Below, in pieces: positions 41,862-49,985 of a stretch of DNA of 64,000 nucleotides. Under the pieces are notes generated by a model. It saw nothing but the letters and a program-made list of their open reading frames with translations, ran no database searches and had not been told where the DNA came from. Source of the stretch: Bacillota bacterium (GTDB lineage: Bacteria; Bacillota; Bacilli; Paenibacillales; UBA4045); assembly GCA_023441055.1 (NCBI GenBank), contig JAEZQY010000005.1, positions 82,122 through 146,121 of the forward strand, in the 5' to 3' direction. The position numbers were made by a program, and so were the translations under genes. Every line of letters begins with the position of its first letter. Within the stretch, counting starts at the first letter, position 1.

Positions 41862-42899
41862 TTGTACAAGGTCATCATAGTGGATGATGAACAGATGATT
41901 AAGAAGAGCTTAGCTACAATGCTGAGCTGGGACGAAGAAAATTTCCAGCTGGTAGGTGAAGCTGAAAATGGGGTTGATGCGCTTCAATTAATCGAACACG
42001 TATCCCCCGATTTGGTTATCACGGATATCAATATGCCGGAGATGGACGGGCTGGAGCTGGTTGAGCTGGCAAGATCACATGGTTATTCGAATGACTTTGT
42101 CATCGTTACGGGATACAGCGAATTTGAATATGCTCAGAAGGCACTTCGCTATCAGGTTTCGGATTATCTGTTGAAGCCGATTAAACCGGATGTGTTCATG
42201 GATTATCTGGAGACATTCAAAATAAAGCATAATACCTTAGCCCAGGAGGAGTTGAATCGTAATCGTCTTCTGCAATCGAACATGATCAATGCTCAAGAAA
42301 TCGCTGAAGAAGTATGGCAGCTCAATGAATCTGGCATAAGAAGCCGCGTACAGCAATTAGAGAAGGATAAGGTGTCTGACTTTCGAGATCTCTATTATAT
42401 GGTGATCGGCTGCTTGAATGAGCTGTCATCGAATGTCAGTGAGCTGGAATGGCCAGAAGCGAAGCTAGAACAGTTATCATTGATGCAGCTGGAAACGATC
42501 TTGCTCGAAGCGATTGCATCCATTCGCATGAAGCGTAACTGGGGAAATCATCGCAGTATTCAAGCGGCAGTGGAATATATTAATGCGCATTATCAAGACA
42601 ATCAATTATCCCTACAGGATGCGGCCAATGTGGTGAATATGTCCGCCTCCTTCTTCAGTCGCAGCTTTAAGGAAGCGATGGGGATTAATTTTATTCAGTA
42701 TATAACGAAGCTGAGGATGGAGAAGGCGAAGCAGCTCCTAATCGAGCAAGAGGATCTCAGAACCTATGAAATCGCTTATGAAATTGGATACGTGGACTAC
42801 CCCCATTTTACCAAGGCCTTCAAAAAATACAGCGGGCTGTCTCCATCCGAATACAGGAGGAATATGGGTGAGATTTATACATCAAAATTAGACAAATAA
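41862..42899 (+). CDS. YesN-type response regulator with AraC DNA-binding domain, first island
   Basis: A 345-residue regulator: receiver (residues 1-120; VDDEQM, phospho-acceptor Asp near residue 55 in VITDINMPEMDG, LLKPIKP), a helical middle and a C-terminal AraC domain (about residues 245-345; LSLQDAANVVNMSASFFSRSFKEAMGINFIQYI and YEIAYEIGYVDYPHFTKAFKKYSGLSPSEYR). I favour TTG 41862, with GGAGG 8 nt upstream. ATG 41847 would add five residues, overlap the kinase gene and have a poorer site. It probably controls the permease and binder genes through the repeats at 38226 and 42906. Confidence 0.92.
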   Translation: MYKVIIVDDEQMIKKSLATMLSWDEENFQLVGEAENGVDALQLIEHVSPDLVITDINMPEMDGLELVELARSHGYSNDFVIVTGYSEFEYAQKALRYQVSDYLLKPIKPDVFMDYLETFKIKHNTLAQEELNRNRLLQSNMINAQEIAEEVWQLNESGIRSRVQQLEKDKVSDFRDLYYMVIGCLNELSSNVSELEWPEAKLEQLSLMQLETILLEAIASIRMKRNWGNHRSIQAAVEYINAHYQDNQLSLQDAANVVNMSASFFSRSFKEAMGINFIQYITKLRMEKAKQLLIEQEDLRTYEIAYEIGYVDYPHFTKAFKKYSGLSPSEYRRNMGEIYTSKLDK

Positions 42900-42905
42900 G
42901 AAGAG

Positions 42906-42941
42906 AAAATCACATTTCAGTTCAGGATGAAAACACTTACA
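42906..42941 (+). promoter_or_regulatory. Paired direct-repeat operator upstream of the first permease genes
   Basis: AAAATCACAT at 42906-42915 and GAAAACACTT at 42929-42938 repeat the arrangement at 38226-38261, with the same 23-bp offset. TGAAAACACTTACA (42928-42941) is the cre-like half. It ends 32 bp before the permease start. Confidence 0.55.
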
Positions 42942-42973
42942 ATTCATCATAGGATCAATTTCTATGATGGGAT

Positions 42974-43888
42974 GTGGGTGTTTTGTCTTTGAGAAAGAAC
43001 TATTTTCTAAAGCACTGGCCAATTTACAGCATGATTCTACCGGGAGTGGCTTATTTCATCATATTCCAGTACGTCCCGTTGCTGGGCAGTGTCATTGCAT
43101 TTCAGAAATACAATATCTTCTCAGGAATCTGGGGAAGCGAATGGGTAGGCTTTGATAACTTTAAGATCATGCTCGAGCATCCGAATTTCTACCGAATCTT
43201 GCGTAATACGCTATTGATTGCCTTCTATAAGCTAGCGTTCGGTTTCCCTGCGCCAATCCTTCTTGCACTTCTGCTAAATGAGGTTGCCAGGAAGTACTAT
43301 AAGCGAGTTATCCAGACCTTTCTCTATCTGCCGCATTTTCTATCGTGGGTTATTGTAGGCGGTATTGTTATGAATATCCTGTCACCGACAACAGGTTTGT
43401 TGAACGAGATCATTACAAGGCTCGGCGGTGAATCGATCTTCTTCATGCAGAAGCCAGAGTACTTCCGTTCGATCGTGGTGATTTCAGATATCTGGCGCAA
43501 TGTAGGCTGGGGGACGATTATCTATCTAGCTGCGCTAGCAAGTGTGAATATGGAGCTGTATGAAGCAGCTGAGGTTGATGGAGCCGGTCGACTGCGGCAG
43601 ACGTTCAGCATTACGCTCCCTGCTATCATGCCTACCGTTATCGTGCTCCTGCTTATTAACATTGGAGACTTCCTTAACCTAGGTGCTGAGCAATTGCTGG
43701 TGCTGCAAAATCCGCTAGTACTTGAGGTTGGTGATATCATCGATACGTATGTGTATCGGGTCGGTCTCTTAGGCGGTCAGTTCAGTCAGACTGCGGCCGT
43801 CGGGATGTTCAAATCTGTAGTTGGATTTATTCTAATTATCGGAGCTAATCAGCTGGCTAAGCGGACAACAGGTAACTCTATATTCTAA
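42974..43888 (+). CDS. ABC sugar permease (LplB type), first island
   Basis: A 304-residue CUT1-type permease with six membrane helices. The EAA-loop YEAAEVDGAGRLRQTFSITLPAIMPT (about residues 195-220), which contacts the ATPase, is intact. The opening IYSMILPGVAYFIIFQYVPLLGSVIAFQKYNIF is typical of LplB. The start is uncertain: GTG 42974, TTG 42983 and TTG 42989 are all in frame with weak ribosome binding sites. The partner permease follows 22 bp downstream; no ATPase gene is present in the island. Confidence 0.92.
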   Translation: MGVLSLRKNYFLKHWPIYSMILPGVAYFIIFQYVPLLGSVIAFQKYNIFSGIWGSEWVGFDNFKIMLEHPNFYRILRNTLLIAFYKLAFGFPAPILLALLLNEVARKYYKRVIQTFLYLPHFLSWVIVGGIVMNILSPTTGLLNEIITRLGGESIFFMQKPEYFRSIVVISDIWRNVGWGTIIYLAALASVNMELYEAAEVDGAGRLRQTFSITLPAIMPTVIVLLLINIGDFLNLGAEQLLVLQNPLVLEVGDIIDTYVYRVGLLGGQFSQTAAVGMFKSVVGFILIIGANQLAKRTTGNSIF

Positions 43889-43910
43889 TATATGAAGAGG
43901 GTGTTAAGGA

Positions 43911-44777
43911 ATGAAGATGAGTTTGTCTAGGAGACTATTCACAGGGTTTAATTATATCTTTCTAACCTTGTTGACCATTTCGATGATTGTTCCGTTCGCG
44001 AACATTCTATCTCAAGCATTCAGTTCCCCAGCAGCAATAGCACAAGGTCGTGTAAGCATATGGCCAGTTGAGTTTACGCTGAACAATTTTCAGGCTGTTC
44101 TGTCAACAGGCTCAATATGGCGATCCTTCTTCGTAACGGTGTATATCACATTGTTAGGCACCTTGCTTAATCTGATCTTCACTTCACTCATGGCTTATGG
44201 GTTATCGAAGACGGATTTGCGCGGCCGCAAGGTAATTCTGCTAGGTGTCATATTTACAATGATCTTCTCTGTACCGATGATTCCCGCCTACTTGCTGGTG
44301 AAAAGTTTAGGGATGCTAGATTCCCTATGGGCACTCATGATTCCTGGGCTAATCAGCGGTTATAATCTAATCGTGATGATCTCCTTCTTCATGGCGATCC
44401 CTAAGGAATTGATGGAGGCTTCCAAAATTGATGGCTGCGGGGAGTATGGCACTTGGTGGAAGATCGTACTTCCGTTGTCGCTTCCGTCACTTAGTACAAT
44501 AGGGTTGTTCTATGCGGTAAATCATTGGAATACGTACTTCTCGTCACTGATGTACTTGCGTGATCCTAAGCTATACCCCTTACAAGTGAAGCTGCGACAG
44601 ATGCTAGTTGAGAATGAAGTTGATGATTTGACAGCTAATATGTCCATGGTGGTGCAATCACCGGTCGGCTTAACGTCCGCAACCATTATATTCGCAACAG
44701 TACCGATCTTGCTGGTGTATCCATTCCTGCAGAAGAACTTTATACAAGGTTCCATGCTAGGATCATTGAAGGGGTAA
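43911..44777 (+). CDS. ABC sugar permease (LplC type), first island
   Basis: A 288-residue CUT1-type permease with six helices. The EAA loop is MEASKIDGCGEYGTWWKIVLPLSLPSL (near residues 165-190), and the C-terminus PILLVYPFLQKNFIQGSMLGSLKG is the usual LplC ending. With the upstream permease it forms the membrane channel for the binder at 38309. AAGG lies close to the ATG at 43911; an ATG at 43917 is possible. Confidence 0.93.
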   Translation: MKMSLSRRLFTGFNYIFLTLLTISMIVPFANILSQAFSSPAAIAQGRVSIWPVEFTLNNFQAVLSTGSIWRSFFVTVYITLLGTLLNLIFTSLMAYGLSKTDLRGRKVILLGVIFTMIFSVPMIPAYLLVKSLGMLDSLWALMIPGLISGYNLIVMISFFMAIPKELMEASKIDGCGEYGTWWKIVLPLSLPSLSTIGLFYAVNHWNTYFSSLMYLRDPKLYPLQVKLRQMLVENEVDDLTANMSMVVQSPVGLTSATIIFATVPILLVYPFLQKNFIQGSMLGSLKG

Positions 44778-44804
44778 CGATCGCTTCGGGAAGGGGAGAT
44801 GAAG

Positions 44805-45845
44805 ATGTATTTTGCAACTGATCAATATATACGTAATCTAACTGACGAAGTGAAGCGAGAATTTGATTATCGCACGGTCAGTGCGTACGAATGGAAGGAC
44901 TGGCAATCCAGATTCAGGAAGCGGCTGAGCGAAATCAGCGGGCTCGATGAAGTGCGTACGGCTAATCAAGGGCTTGAGCTGAAACCTCAGCTGCTGGAAC
45001 GTGTCGAGGAGCCATCCTATATCCGTGAGAAGTGGGTGATTCAGTCTGAACCGGGAATTTGGATTCCGTTCTACTTCCTAAAGCCGGTTAAGCCCAGTAC
45101 TGTGCCTATGCCGGTCATAATTACACCGCATGGACATGGTCGACGAGGCAAAGAGATTTATATAGGAAATTACAGCAACGAGGCGGAGCGCAATCACGCG
45201 ATGGAGGGGGATCGCGATATCGCGATCCAGGCCGTACAGTGCGGGTATGCGGTCATCGCGCCTGATCAGCGCGGATTCTGGGAGATGGCGCGAGAGCAGG
45301 AGGTCTTGAAGGAGGAGCGGGATTCCTGTCCAGATCTGCAGAAGAAGGCGATGCTATTCGGGCGCACCTTGATTGGAGAACGCGTACATGATATGAGGCG
45401 ATTGATCGACTTCATCCAGACGCAACCTGAATTGGATACGCAGCGGATTGGCATAACCGGCAACTCCGGCGGCGGAACGACCTCACTGTTCACCGCAGCG
45501 CTGGATGAACGCATTTCGCTATGTGTGCCCGGCTCATACTTCTGTACCTTCCATGCCTCCGTTCTGACTGAAGAACATTGTCCCTGCAATATTATTCCCG
45601 GCATTCTCAAGCTTGGTGAGATGTACGATATCGCGGGCTTAATCGCACCTCGGCCGCTGCTTATCGTTCATGGACGCGATGATGAGATGTTCCCGTCGCA
45701 TGCCACGAGGGAAGCCGTCGCGCATACGAGAAAAATCTACGCGGCGTTCGAAGCGGAGGACCGCTTCGACTACTACGAGGGAGACGGCGGTCACCGCTAT
45801 TTCAAGCAGCCGGTATGGCCGTTCGTGAAGCAGTATTTCAACTAG
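44805..45845 (+). CDS. Alpha/beta hydrolase (acetyl-esterase-like), first island
   Basis: A 346-residue alpha/beta hydrolase. The nucleophile is Ser221 in GITGNSGGGTTS. The HGHGRRGKEIY segment near residue 110 fits the oxyanion region, and PLLIVHGRDDEMFP and GDGGHRYFK supply the acid and histidine. The overall type is close to acetyl xylan esterase or abhydrolase-7 enzymes. No signal peptide, so it should act in the cytoplasm, perhaps deacylating an imported sugar. AAGGGGAG lies 7 nt before ATG 44805; ATG 44799 abuts it. It follows the permease by 27 bp. Confidence 0.85.
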   Translation: MYFATDQYIRNLTDEVKREFDYRTVSAYEWKDWQSRFRKRLSEISGLDEVRTANQGLELKPQLLERVEEPSYIREKWVIQSEPGIWIPFYFLKPVKPSTVPMPVIITPHGHGRRGKEIYIGNYSNEAERNHAMEGDRDIAIQAVQCGYAVIAPDQRGFWEMAREQEVLKEERDSCPDLQKKAMLFGRTLIGERVHDMRRLIDFIQTQPELDTQRIGITGNSGGGTTSLFTAALDERISLCVPGSYFCTFHASVLTEEHCPCNIIPGILKLGEMYDIAGLIAPRPLLIVHGRDDEMFPSHATREAVAHTRKIYAAFEAEDRFDYYEGDGGHRYFKQPVWPFVKQYFN

Positions 45846-45859
45846 GAGGAGTGTAATCA

Positions 45860-46513
45860 TTGAAATTATATGTGATTCGGCATGGACAAGGGTTGAATAA
45901 TGTGGGCAAGGCCTTGGTGCCCAATTGTGAATTGACTGAGCTTGGGCAGCAGCAGGCGCAAGCGATTCCTGACTTCTTCCGTGATCGAGCTGTCGATAAG
46001 ATCTATTGCAGTCCCTTCACTCGAACGATTCGCACAGCAGAGCCGTTAGCGGAGGGCAAGAATAGAACCATCACACTCGTGCCCGAGTTGTGTGAACACT
46101 TCAACGGCAATTGGCCTCGCTACGGTGATTACAGCTGGGAGACTAGCCAGGCGATTATGCAGCAATTCGATTCCGTTCAGTTTGTGGATCGTTATGATCC
46201 TGCCCATAACTGGTGGCCGGTGTGGCCAGAGACGCATGAGCAGGTGGATGAACGAATTCGCAGCTTCTATGCGTCCGAGCTGAGGCCTATACTCGACAGT
46301 GATGCTTCCATCGTCGTGATTGGACATGGGGCCACCACGCAGAGCCTGCGAACATTGGTATGTCCGGAAGGCATCTATCCCGACATTCCTGGCGGAACGA
46401 ATGCAGTCATCTATGAATATGAACTAAATAGCCGAGGCGAATGTGTCTACTATCATATGCATCTGGAGCATCTTGCGGATTGCCTCAGTCCAAGAAAGAA
46501 TCTCGAAGGCTGA
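45860..46513 (+). CDS. Histidine phosphatase family protein, first island
   Basis: A 217-residue member of the phosphoglycerate-mutase-like phosphatases. The catalytic RHG motif is at residues 7-9 (YVIRHGQGLNN), YCSPFTRTIRTAEPL supplies the second arginine, and VVIGHGATTQSLR the late histidine. The substrate is unknown; the family removes phosphate from sugars, nucleotides or proteins. The TTG start has AGGAGG at good spacing, 14 bp after the hydrolase gene, so they are co-transcribed. Confidence 0.88.
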   Translation: MKLYVIRHGQGLNNVGKALVPNCELTELGQQQAQAIPDFFRDRAVDKIYCSPFTRTIRTAEPLAEGKNRTITLVPELCEHFNGNWPRYGDYSWETSQAIMQQFDSVQFVDRYDPAHNWWPVWPETHEQVDERIRSFYASELRPILDSDASIVVIGHGATTQSLRTLVCPEGIYPDIPGGTNAVIYEYELNSRGECVYYHMHLEHLADCLSPRKNLEG

Positions 46514-46567
46514 TGAATCCATTTCATAAATGACTCAAGTCGAAGGTATTATCCAGGAGGTGTCTCG

Positions 46568-47515
46568 ATGCAAGCTGCTAACGTATTGAAGCGTTCTCTC
46601 GCGTTCCGGCAGGATCAGACGTTTAAGATTGTGCAATTTACAGATGTGCATTGGCAGACCGGTGAAGAAGCGGATCAGCGATCCCGCGCCTTAATGGACC
46701 GCATTCTCGATGAGGAGAAGCCGGACTTGGTTGTGTTCACAGGGGATCTGATTCAGTGCGGCAGATGCAAGGATCAGGTGGAGGCATTCCTACAGGCGAT
46801 TGAGCCTACTGAGGAGCGGGGTATTCCATGGACATTCGTATTCGGCAATCATGATGCTGAGTGGGGAGTCACACACGAGGAGCTGATGCAGCTCCAGCTG
46901 TCCCGCCCGCTCTGCTTAAGTCAAGAGGGTCCGGAAACTGTGTCGGGTACAGGCAATTATGCGCTAAAAATTTATAATCATGAACGGACTGACGTGCAGG
47001 CTTTGATGTATTTTTTCGACTCCCACCAGTATGCGCCGGAAGGCTACGGCAAGTATGCCTGGATCAAGCGGGATCAGATTCAATGGTATGCGGAGCGATC
47101 GGCTGCGTTCACTGCAAGTCATGGGAGACCATTGCCTGCGCTAGCGTTCTTCCATATTCCATTGCCGGAATACTTGGATGTCCGTGAGCAAGGGGTCACC
47201 TATGGCCAGATGAAGGAAGACGTGCACTCGCCTGTCATCAACTCTGGTTTATTCCAAGCCTTTGTCGAGAGCGGGGATGTGATGGGCACATTCGCAGGAC
47301 ATGATCATGTGAATGACTTTTGGGGCCAATGGTATGGTGTGAAGCTCTGCTATGGTCGTGTGACAGGCTATAATACGTATCCAAGACAAGGCGGTGCCCG
47401 AGGAGCGCGTGTGATCCGCTTGACCGCGAATGAGCATGATTTCGAGACGTGGATCCGACAGGATGATGGCGCGAAGCTGACCGGAGAGCTTCATGATCCT
47501 AAGAGGGTGCAATGA
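46568..47515 (+). CDS. Calcineurin-like metallophosphoesterase, first island
   Basis: A 315-residue metallophosphoesterase with the usual metal ligands: FTDVHW (Asp26, His28), VVFTGDLI, FVFGNHDAEWG, FFHIPLPEY and AGHDHVNDF. The type is that of yeast Dcr2/bacterial purple-acid-like phosphatases. No signal peptide, so it is cytoplasmic. GGAGGTG precedes the ATG. Together with the histidine phosphatase it suggests the imported compound carries, or receives, phosphate groups (inference). Confidence 0.9.
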   Translation: MQAANVLKRSLAFRQDQTFKIVQFTDVHWQTGEEADQRSRALMDRILDEEKPDLVVFTGDLIQCGRCKDQVEAFLQAIEPTEERGIPWTFVFGNHDAEWGVTHEELMQLQLSRPLCLSQEGPETVSGTGNYALKIYNHERTDVQALMYFFDSHQYAPEGYGKYAWIKRDQIQWYAERSAAFTASHGRPLPALAFFHIPLPEYLDVREQGVTYGQMKEDVHSPVINSGLFQAFVESGDVMGTFAGHDHVNDFWGQWYGVKLCYGRVTGYNTYPRQGGARGARVIRLTANEHDFETWIRQDDGAKLTGELHDPKRVQ

Positions 47516-47618
47516 TCAGATGGTTCCTCTTCCTTCCATCCCGATAAGGTTTATGGTACATTATTGACTAGCGGTTTTTATCTGCGTTATCGGGTGAAAG
47601 AGAGGAATACAGCATACT

Positions 47619-48143
47619 ATGAATCTATTCGAGACATTCGTTCAAGCACAATCACAGGAGCAGCAATTGGAGTTGCAGACATTCATCTATCAGGAGGGCT
47701 ATCCCGCGCTTTATAAGCTTCTGGAACAGTTCCGGGTGTACATAAAGGCATTCGAGGATCATCAGATCGAGGAAGCCATGTCATTCGTAGAGAAGGGACG
47801 AGCACTGTTGCCCGAGCCTGGGAGGATCAGTCCGGCCTGGACGTATATCTGGGATCAATTCGCAGCGATGGTTGAGCATAAGGGGAACGTATTCAATCAG
47901 GTTCCGGCTGATGCGCGCGACGGTGAATGGCAGATTCTAATCGATAATCCGTTTATGAATCGCGAGGTGGCTTGCTATCCTGGACTTACCTTTATGGATG
48001 CCGCTTATATCTATGCCAAGTTCCGACCGGAGCTCGAGAATAATGAGTATATCCGCCTGCAGAAGATTGTAACCCATGTGACCGAATTCGGTGCGCCAGA
48101 TAAACGGCTCTGTCGTACTGCTTCGCAGGACGTTTCCGTTTAG
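47619..48143 (+). CDS. Unknown 174-residue protein whose 3' end lies in a repeat
   Basis: I do not recognise this protein. It is mostly helical and acidic, without membrane segments or a signal peptide; IYQEGYPALYKLLEQFRVYIKAFEDHQIEEAMSFVEKG and SPAWTYIWDQFAAMVEHKG are the clearest stretches. The last 15 codons (from Pro160, ending TASQDVSV) lie inside a dispersed repeat (48096-48193) that also occurs in intergenic DNA at 63873, so the native C-terminus was probably altered by it. It is 103 bp downstream of the phosphoesterase gene and followed by a terminator. Confidence 0.75.
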   Translation: MNLFETFVQAQSQEQQLELQTFIYQEGYPALYKLLEQFRVYIKAFEDHQIEEAMSFVEKGRALLPEPGRISPAWTYIWDQFAAMVEHKGNVFNQVPADARDGEWQILIDNPFMNREVACYPGLTFMDAAYIYAKFRPELENNEYIRLQKIVTHVTEFGAPDKRLCRTASQDVSV

Positions 48144-48193
48144 CGTCGATATATAAGCACCTTTAAGTTGAAAACTAATAAAGTCTTATATAT
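48096..48193 (+). repeat. Dispersed modular repeat, copy A
   Basis: It matches 63873-63996 at both ends (CCAGATAAACGGCTCTG; GTCGATATATAAGCACC through GTCTTATATAT) but has a different, shorter middle with a small hairpin. The AAACGG/CCGTTT arms form one module; the ATATATAAG/CTTATATAT arms bound the second. It begins inside the coding region ending at 48143. Confidence 0.85.
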
Positions 48194-48200
48194 TAAAATA

Positions 48201-48238
48201 AACAACAGCCTTTCCGCAATTGCGGGAAGGCTGTTGTT
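48201..48238. terminator. Bidirectional terminator between the unknown gene and the uracil permease gene
   Basis: A 17-bp stem, AACAACAGCCTTTCCGC with GCGGGAAGGCTGTTGTT (one G-U pair), lies between convergent genes. There is no strict T run but TTGTTGTT follows. Confidence 0.8.
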
Positions 48239-48259
48239 GTTCTAAGGCGAGATGAATCG

Positions 48260-49531
48260 CTACTCCTTGAGCCAGCCGACGACCTTCAGCAAACGGAAGA
48301 ACAAGCTGAGTACGATAGCTACAACTGTGGCGAGCGCCATGCCCTTCAGGGACAGATAGCCCCAGTCCAGCGAAGCTCCGCTCAGACCGATAACCAGGAC
48401 GACAGTCGTCAGGATAATGTTGGATGCCTTCGTGTAATCAACCTTGGATTCCACGAGCATGCGGATTCCGCTCGCTGCGATGACCCCGAACAGCAGGAGC
48501 GATACGCCGCCCATAACCGGCGAAGGAATCGAGCTGATCAATGCGGAGAAATCTCCGAGGAATGACAGCAGAATCGCAAGAACAGCAGCGCCGCCGATGA
48601 CCCAGGTGGAATATACTCTGGTTAGCGCCAGTACGCCAATATTCTCACCATAGGTTGTATTCGGCGTGGAGCCTACGAATCCGGATACGATCGTCGATAA
48701 TCCATTACCGAGGAGCGAGCGGTGCAAGCCCGGGGTCTTGGTCAGATCCTTCTCCACGATATTGCCGGTTACAATCAGGTGGCCGATATGCTCCGCTACT
48801 ACAACCAGAGCGGCCGGCGCGATGATCGCTACTGCCGTCCAGTTCCACTCCGGCCAGTAGAAGGTTGGGATCGAGAGGAAGGAAGCCTCCTTCACCGCAT
48901 CGAAGTGGACGACACCCATGAAGTAAGCGAGCGCATACCCGACGATAATCCCGATTAGGATCGGAATAATCTTCATGAATCCACGGAACGCTACGTTGCC
49001 GATCACGACTACGAGCAGCGTGATCGTCGAGATCGTAACGGTTGTGGAGTCGATCTGCCAGCCCTCTGAACCGTCCGAGATGTAACCGGCCATCTGCGCA
49101 GCGACAGGGACGAGCTCAAGCCCGATTACCATAATAATAGCGCCCATCGCTGCCGGCGGGAAAACAATATGAATCCAGCCCGTTCCGGCATACTTCACAA
49201 TAATCGCGACTAACGTGAATATGACGCCCGCAGTAATAAATCCGCTCAGCGCAGCTTCGTAGGAATAATCAGCTAACACTACGAATACAGGGGAGAGGAA
49301 CGCGAAGCTGGAGCCTAGAAAGGCTGGGACTTGCCCTTTACAGATCCATAGATAAAACAGTGTGCCGATGCCGTTCATCAGCAGAATGGTTGCCGGGTCC
49401 ACCTGGAACAGAATAGGTACGAGCACAGTCGAGCCGAACATCGCGAACAGATGCTGGAGACTGAGCGGTATACTCTGTAATAATGGTGGTTTCTGGTCAA
49501 CTTGAATGATGCGATCTTGCAAATCATTCAC
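48260..49531 (-). CDS. uraA: Uracil permease (NCS2 family)
   Basis: A 423-residue proton symporter for uracil with 12-14 membrane segments. Family marks are SLQHLFAMFGSTVLVPIL at the N-terminus, GSSFAFLSPV, the VVAEHIGHLIVTGNI segment with the substrate-binding Glu, and GSTPNTTYGENIGVLALTRV. The start is read as GTG at 49531, but GAGGAG is only 1 nt away, so the TTG three codons in is about as likely. Unlike in many relatives it is not with the pyr genes. It is on the opposite strand to its neighbours. Confidence 0.94.
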   Translation of the reverse strand: MNDLQDRIIQVDQKPPLLQSIPLSLQHLFAMFGSTVLVPILFQVDPATILLMNGIGTLFYLWICKGQVPAFLGSSFAFLSPVFVVLADYSYEAALSGFITAGVIFTLVAIIVKYAGTGWIHIVFPPAAMGAIIMVIGLELVPVAAQMAGYISDGSEGWQIDSTTVTISTITLLVVVIGNVAFRGFMKIIPILIGIIVGYALAYFMGVVHFDAVKEASFLSIPTFYWPEWNWTAVAIIAPAALVVVAEHIGHLIVTGNIVEKDLTKTPGLHRSLLGNGLSTIVSGFVGSTPNTTYGENIGVLALTRVYSTWVIGGAAVLAILLSFLGDFSALISSIPSPVMGGVSLLLFGVIAASGIRMLVESKVDYTKASNIILTTVVLVIGLSGASLDWGYLSLKGMALATVVAIVLSLFFRLLKVVGWLKE

Positions 49532-49674
49532 GCTCCTCGAGTGTAATTAACGCAGCATAAACGGATTTATATTAGCATAGTAGAGTCAGCTTGAACAGAC
49601 AATGACTGACATTTCACATAACAATGGGACAAGGCGCATATGTTGTACGAATCGAGCAATACGGAGGTGCGGAA

Positions 49675-49908
49675 ATGATTGTTTCCTTGCGCAAGTGGCT
49701 GGAGCGAGCGAAATTCATCTCGCTATTCCTAGTGTGCACTTATGTGATCTATCAGATGCTTCAGGGGGTGACCGTCTGGCTCGCTCCGCAGACGAAGTTC
49801 GGTCAGCCGACAGGCTATGCGGTCAAAGCTTATGCGGCCTATGATGCTGCTGAGAGCAGTGGCGGCTTTATTGATCGGCTCCGGTTTTTTTACTGGTATG
49901 GCGAATGA
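49675..49908 (+). CDS. yqzK: YqzK family protein (DUF4227)
   Basis: A 77-residue protein with one hydrophobic helix (about residues 12-32) and an ending rich in aromatic residues (FIDRLRFFYWYGE). MIVSLRKWLERAKFISLFLVCTYVIYQM fits DUF4227/YqzK, located between fur and xerD in Bacillus. Here it is 11.6 kb from fur because of the ABC island and the uracil permease gene. GGAGGTG lies 8 nt before the ATG at 49675. Function unknown. Confidence 0.88.
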   Translation: MIVSLRKWLERAKFISLFLVCTYVIYQMLQGVTVWLAPQTKFGQPTGYAVKAYAAYDAAESSGGFIDRLRFFYWYGE

Positions 49909-49985
49909 GTCAAGCAGGATTTAGGGGAGCGGTTGTTGAAGTTATGTAAAGACCGACTAATCAACATGAAGGGCATGAAGGACAC

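Noticed and set aside
48096..48193. Insertion sequence
   Set aside because: No transposase gene and no clear target-site duplication; the element is too short and is described as a dispersed repeat.
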